The position numbers and the translations under genes were made by a program. Source: JAVWHX01 sp036639875 (lineage in GTDB: Bacteria > Bacillota_I > Bacilli_A > Erysipelotrichales > Coprobacillaceae). Taken from it: DNA of 18,224 bases. The stretch covers positions 1-18,224 of the forward strand of contig JAVWHX010000045.1 of assembly GCA_036639875.1 (NCBI GenBank), given 5' to 3'. Positions 14,906 through 18,224 of the stretch are shown one piece after another (positions within the stretch are counted from its first letter, which is position 1; every line of letters begins with the position of its first letter). The notes beneath the pieces were generated by a model, which saw nothing but the letters and a program-made list of their open reading frames with translations, did no database searches and was not told where the DNA came from.

Positions 14906-14914
14906 ATTATATCA
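14906..14914 (-). promoter_or_regulatory. Extended -10 promoter of rarA
   Basis: Read on the - strand this is TGATATAAT, a perfect extended -10, one base away from the dtd -10 box. The expected rarA transcript begins near 14899, about 33 bases before the chosen rarA start. No good -35 is seen. The two promoters cannot be occupied at the same time. Confidence 0.65.
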
Positions 14915-14944
14915 CTTTTCGTTATTGAAAGATAGGAGACAGTT

Positions 14945-15394
14945 ATGAAAATTGTATTACAAAGAGTTCAAAAGAGTTCAGTAACTATTGATGGGAAAGT
15001 CAATGGTACTATTGAAAAAGGTTATATGGCATTGGTTGGTTTTTGTGAGGGAGATAATCAAACAATTATTGATAAAATGATAGATAAAATGATTGGATTA
15101 AGAGTTTTTGAGGATGATCAAGGAAAAATGAATTTATCTTTACAAGATGTCAATGGGAGTATATTATCGATATCTCAATTTACTTTATATGCCGATTGTA
15201 AGAAGGGGAGAAGACCTGGTTTTTCTTTAGCTGCTAAACCAGATGTTGCAATTCCATTATATGATTATTTTAATGAAAAGATTAAATCGTTTGATATAAA
15301 TCTAGAAACAGGTATCTTTGGCGCTGATATGAAGGTATCATTAATTAATGATGGGCCAGTTACAATTATTTTAGATAGCCAAGAAATATGTTAA
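14945..15394 (+). CDS. dtd: D-aminoacyl-tRNA deacylase
   Basis: Dtd removes D-amino acids (and glycine wrongly attached to tRNA-Ala) from tRNA. The 149 residues are the full family length. The MKIVLQRV start and the two active-site signatures SQFTLYAD (77-84) and NDGPVTI (135-141, with the Gly-Pro pair that excludes L-amino acids) are intact. A Shine-Dalgarno TAGGAG (14933-14938) precedes the ATG. In many Firmicutes dtd lies next to relA; here it is a single-gene unit facing away from rarA and convergent with the glycan operon. Secure. Confidence 0.97.
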   Translation: MKIVLQRVQKSSVTIDGKVNGTIEKGYMALVGFCEGDNQTIIDKMIDKMIGLRVFEDDQGKMNLSLQDVNGSILSISQFTLYADCKKGRRPGFSLAAKPDVAIPLYDYFNEKIKSFDINLETGIFGADMKVSLINDGPVTIILDSQEIC

Positions 15395-15400
15395 AAAAGT

Positions 15401-15427
15401 GAGGTGTAACCAAATTGGTTACACCTC
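15401..15427. terminator. Bidirectional terminator between dtd and the glycan-salvage operon
   Basis: A perfect 12-bp stem GAGGTGTAACCA (15401-15412) / TGGTTACACCTC (15416-15427) has a three-base loop. On the - strand a run of six T follows after two bases (15398-15393), so it best terminates the - strand operon. On the + strand the tail is only TATATTTATA, so stopping of dtd is probably weaker. Confidence 0.88.
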
Positions 15428-15448
15428 TATATTTATATAAGGAGAAGG

Positions 15449-16558
15449 CTAAAAATTGTATTTGGATACGATTTGATTCATTGTATCCCACTTTGCTTCC
15501 ATATCACTAACTAATTTAAACTGTGTTCTACAACGATCTAAATTATGTGTAGGATATGTTGTTTTAAAATAAGTATCACCTTGTAAATAATCAGTTAAGA
15601 ATCTCATACCACATTCAAAAGTCATCACTTTTGCTCCAATAGGTAAAGCTTTAATTTCATTGTCGGTTAATTTACCATCACACCCCTTGATAAATCCCTT
15701 GGTATAAACTTCAAATAAATGCATACTACATTCAATTTTACTTAAATCTTTTTCATCTTCGGCTCCAGTACTCGCACCAAAGCGAATAGAATCTCCGAAA
15801 TCATTAATAGCAAGACCAGGCATTACAGTATCTAAATCAATAACACAGATACCTTGATGTGTTTTATCATCAATTAAAACATTATTAAGTTTTGTATCAT
15901 TATGAGTGACACGAAGTGGCAACTCATTTCTTGTTTGCATATCAGTTAAAACATTGGCTACATCTTCTCTCTCTAATACAAACTGTATTTCTGCTTGAAC
16001 ATCTTTTGCTCTATGACAAACATCCTTTTCAACGGCATCTTTGAAAGTTTCAAACCTTACCTTTGTATTATGAAAGTCAGCAATTGTTTCATGCAATGTA
16101 TGAGCAGGATAGTCTGCTAACAAACTTTGAAACTTCCCAAAAGCCAAAGCACTTTGATAAAAGTCTTCATCATTTTTCACTTCATCATAACCAGTTGCTC
16201 CAACAATAAAATGATAAGCTCTCCAATAATTATTCTCGCTATCTTGATAATATGGTTTGCCACTTTTATTTAAAATAACAGTTAATGTTTCTCTTTCAGG
16301 ATTACCATTGTTTTCAATGATTTTATCTCTTAAAAAAGCAGTTACATTTAAAATGTTTTCCATTAATTCAATAGGTTGTTTAAAAACATGAGTATTCATT
16401 CTTTGAAGAATAATAGGAACAACACCCATATGTTTTATTTTATACTCTAATAAATAAGTATCATTAATATGTCCACTACCATATGGTTCACATGTCAATC
16501 TTTCACCAACGAAATCAAAATGATTAATAGCTTCTTCTAATAAAACTTGACTACTCAT
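15449..16558 (-). CDS. nahK: N-acetylhexosamine 1-kinase-like phosphotransferase (NahK/LnpB family)
   Basis: This is an aminoglycoside-phosphotransferase-fold kinase of the NahK type, which in bifidobacteria phosphorylates GlcNAc and GalNAc at C1 with ATP. From the ATG at 16558 it has 369 residues (about 359 in B. longum). The nucleotide loop is in the segment PYGSGHINDTYLLEY. Numbering from the chosen start, the catalytic loop VTHNDTKLNNVL has H219, D221 and N226, and the metal-binding VIDLDTV has D241 and D243. The ATG has GGGGTG six bases upstream. An in-frame GTG three codons earlier lacks a site. It overlaps the stop of the nucleotidyltransferase gene by eight bases, showing an operon. 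Position behind a GH112 phosphorylase supports the amino-sugar role. Other small-molecule kinases share the fold, so the substrate is inferred. Confidence 0.83.
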   Translation of the reverse strand: MSSQVLLEEAINHFDFVGERLTCEPYGSGHINDTYLLEYKIKHMGVVPIILQRMNTHVFKQPIELMENILNVTAFLRDKIIENNGNPERETLTVILNKSGKPYYQDSENNYWRAYHFIVGATGYDEVKNDEDFYQSALAFGKFQSLLADYPAHTLHETIADFHNTKVRFETFKDAVEKDVCHRAKDVQAEIQFVLEREDVANVLTDMQTRNELPLRVTHNDTKLNNVLIDDKTHQGICVIDLDTVMPGLAINDFGDSIRFGASTGAEDEKDLSKIECSMHLFEVYTKGFIKGCDGKLTDNEIKALPIGAKVMTFECGMRFLTDYLQGDTYFKTTYPTHNLDRCRTQFKLVSDMEAKWDTMNQIVSKYNF

Positions 16559-17480
16559 TATTTTCACCCCATAACTTCTGTGGATATATCCCTTTATTTT
16601 TCATTTCTTGAATAGCTTTCATAACAATTGGTTTATCTTCTTTATATGTGACTCCAAACCATTGTTCTTTAGTTGTTAAGACTTCAACAGTTGCACGATT
16701 TGTTTCAACCAAACGACTTACAACACTAGGAATGAAGTATTCACATTTTAAAGGATTAGCATTTAACCCTTCGTTTAAGAAGAAGTGCATACCATTTTCA
16801 ATCTCTCTCATAATACTTTTACTAAATCCCCATAAATTCATAGAGACAGGTGTTTTTGCAGGCAAATCAATCCATTGTGTATCATCTTCGGTATATGCCG
16901 CACCCATAACTGTCTTTTTGATTTTTGTACGTTCCGTAATATTAACTAACATATTATCTTCATTAACAACGCAAACACCTCTTGCAACTGTCCCGTTTTC
17001 AGTTAAAGTGTTTTCAATTTGGTAACTAACCATAGTGTATCTTAATTTATCATCATCTTGATGATTTGATAGATAATCATAAATCATTTGAAAAGATTCA
17101 ACACCATAATAATCATCTGCATTAATAACTGCAAATGGACCTTTGATTAAGTCTTTACAACAATATATGGCGTGAGCAGTACCCCAAGGTTTAACACGTT
17201 CACTCGGAACGGTAAATGAGGTAGGTATTTTATCTAATTCTTGATATGCATACTGAACATTCATAATCTTTTCCATTCGATAACCAATAGCTTCTTTGAA
17301 ATCTTTTTCTGTTTCTTTTTTTATGATAAAGATAACAGTTTCAAAGCCTGCTCTTTTTGCATCAAAGAGGGAAAAGTCTATAATAATATGTCCATCTTGA
17401 TCAACTGGATCAATTTGTTTTAAACCACCATAACGACTACCCATTCCAGCAGCCATTATAACAAGTACAGGCTTTTCCAT
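16551..17480 (-). CDS. Sugar-1-phosphate nucleotidyltransferase of a GNB/LNB salvage operon
   Basis: This is a nucleotidyltransferase-fold (GlmU/RmlA-like) enzyme expected to join a sugar 1-phosphate to NTP. The 309 residues show the N-terminal nucleotide loop MAAGMGSRYGGLKQ (9-22), PWGTAHAIY (98-106), which probably binds the base and phosphate, and the metal-site region NADDYYG (120-126). A perfect AAGGAGGA Shine-Dalgarno overlaps the stop of the phosphorylase gene. In the bifidobacterial pathway this step is done by a GalT-type uridylyltransferase (LnpC), which is absent from the part seen. This protein may instead make UDP-galactose or a UDP-N-acetylhexosamine; which one, and whether UTP is used, cannot be told from sequence. 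Similar genes next to NahK-like kinases occur in gut Firmicutes, to my recollection. Confidence 0.8.
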   Translation of the reverse strand: MEKPVLVIMAAGMGSRYGGLKQIDPVDQDGHIIIDFSLFDAKRAGFETVIFIIKKETEKDFKEAIGYRMEKIMNVQYAYQELDKIPTSFTVPSERVKPWGTAHAIYCCKDLIKGPFAVINADDYYGVESFQMIYDYLSNHQDDDKLRYTMVSYQIENTLTENGTVARGVCVVNEDNMLVNITERTKIKKTVMGAAYTEDDTQWIDLPAKTPVSMNLWGFSKSIMREIENGMHFFLNEGLNANPLKCEYFIPSVVSRLVETNRATVEVLTTKEQWFGVTYKEDKPIVMKAIQEMKNKGIYPQKLWGENNE

Positions 17481-17492
17481 AACTATTCCTCC

Positions 17493-18224
17493 TTAAATAT
17501 GAATCCAACGTAATTCCATTGGTTTTAACTCTAATGTATCTAATTTCTTTCCACTTACAAATAAGTCAGTAGAAAGTGCTTCTGTAGAGTTGTTAATAAC
17601 GGCAATCATCTTAACTTCTTCAAAAGCTGCAACTTCTGTATTGACATTGCTTACATAATATTTCTTCATTTCATCTTCTTTGCCAGCAGCATAATAAATG
17701 GCTCTTAATAAGAGACGACAGTTTTGTGGAGAGTATGGTAAACCAGCAAAATAAATACTACGACCTTTACCATATTTATTTGTAACCAATTGACTATAAC
17801 CATGATGTTGTCTTAAGATTTGATAATCTTCACCATGAGAATAAATACCATCCATACCTTCACCAAAATCAATTTCATTATCAATATCTTCTAGTAAGAA
17901 ATGATTTGGATTGACTTCGTTATATTTATCATGACTTAATGTAAATCCGATTTCTTTATCAACTCCTAAAACATCGCTTAATTGGAAGAAACGTCCTTGA
18001 TGTTGACATGCTGTTGGTTCACCAACACCAATAAATCCACCACCATTATCAACCCATTCACGAATCTTAATAACAACATCTTGATCTTTCCAATTTTCAG
18101 CACCAGACCATGATGTATAAGCACTACCAGCATTAATAACAACTTTATATTGATCTAATGCTCCATTTTTAATATCGTCAAAGTTAATAAATTCTAAATC
18201 GATAGGCATTCCGCTTAAACATTC
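17493..18224 (-). CDS. lnpA: GH112 galacto-N-biose/lacto-N-biose phosphorylase, 3' part
   Basis: This is the C-terminal portion (about 243 residues) of a 1,3-beta-galactosyl-N-acetylhexosamine phosphorylase. The enzyme splits Gal-beta-1,3-GalNAc or GlcNAc with phosphate into galactose 1-phosphate and the free amino sugar, inside the cell. The frame stays open through the right edge: five codons precede the internal methionine at 18209. The gene is therefore cut by the window, and family members have about 720-750 residues. Recognisable parts are NAGSAYTSWSGAENW, GGGFIGVGEPTACQHQGRFFQL and GFTLSHDKY in the amidotransferase-like domain, then a small C-terminal beta domain ending RWIHI. The catalytic domain lies outside. 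It is the upstream member of the operon seen here. Specificity for GNB, LNB or D-galactosyl-rhamnose cannot be judged from this part. Confidence 0.87.
   Translation of the reverse strand, partial: ECLSGMPIDLEFINFDDIKNGALDQYKVVINAGSAYTSWSGAENWKDQDVVIKIREWVDNGGGFIGVGEPTACQHQGRFFQLSDVLGVDKEIGFTLSHDKYNEVNPNHFLLEDIDNEIDFGEGMDGIYSHGEDYQILRQHHGYSQLVTNKYGKGRSIYFAGLPYSPQNCRLLLRAIYYAAGKEDEMKKYYVSNVNTEVAAFEEVKMIAVINNSTEALSTDLFVSGKKLDTLELKPMELRWIHI

Noticed and set aside
16648..17025. + strand frame of 125 codons opposite the nucleotidyltransferase gene
   Set aside because: It is fully contained in a clear family member on the other strand and resembles no protein I know.
1..18224. tRNA, riboswitch, CRISPR, transposon or prophage elements
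   Set aside because: Gaps between genes are at most about 110 bases and are filled by promoters, leaders and terminators; no direct-repeat array, terminal inverted repeats, transposase or conserved RNA motif was seen on either strand.

Overview
The window is AT-rich (roughly one third G+C by eye), uses the standard bacterial code (mutL ends in TGA; tryptophans are TGG) and is densely packed. It looks like a chromosomal segment of a low-GC Gram-positive gut anaerobe, most likely an endospore-forming member of the Erysipelotrichia/Coprobacillaceae. Three things point there: the Bacillus-like gene order rny-ymdB-spoVS...miaB-ricA-(guaB)-cotE-mutS-mutL, the two sporulation genes spoVS and cotE, and a mucin/milk-glycan salvage operon at the right end. 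The taxonomic call is inference from gene content and order.

Left part (1-7181, + strand): RNase Y (rny), phosphodiesterase YmdB, SpoVS, an unrecognised 81-residue four-cysteine protein, MiaB, RicA (YmcA), an unusual IMP dehydrogenase and the spore-coat protein CotE. Most units end in a clear hairpin-plus-T terminator and several restart from a sigma-A or extended -10 promoter, so this is a chain of short transcription units rather than one operon. RNase Y and RicA are known partners in mRNA processing. MiaB, and MiaA further right, carry out the two steps that make ms2i6A37 in tRNA.

Middle (7182-13340, + strand): mutS-mutL-miaA, a mismatch-repair and tRNA-modification operon with its own extended -10 promoter. 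It is followed by a single XRE-type regulator whose C-terminal half is an uncharged glycine-rich pentad-repeat domain.

Right part (13340-18224): rarA, followed by a stand-alone domain resembling the middle domain of fatty-acid kinase FakA (- strand). dtd (+ strand) is divergent from rarA, and the two -10 boxes are one base pair apart. A bidirectional terminator separates dtd from a - strand operon that enters from beyond the right edge: a GH112 galacto-N-biose/lacto-N-biose phosphorylase (3' part only), a sugar-1-phosphate nucleotidyltransferase and a NahK-like N-acetylhexosamine kinase. Together these are a plausible salvage route for the disaccharide cores of mucin and milk glycans.

No tRNA, rRNA, CRISPR array, insertion sequence or prophage gene is visible, and no gap between genes exceeds about 110 bases. 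I do not see a wholly new multi-gene system. The best leads are the protozoan-type IMP dehydrogenase, the pentad-repeat regulator, the orphan four-cysteine protein, the spoVS leader whose Shine-Dalgarno lies in a hairpin arm, and the stand-alone FakA-like domain.
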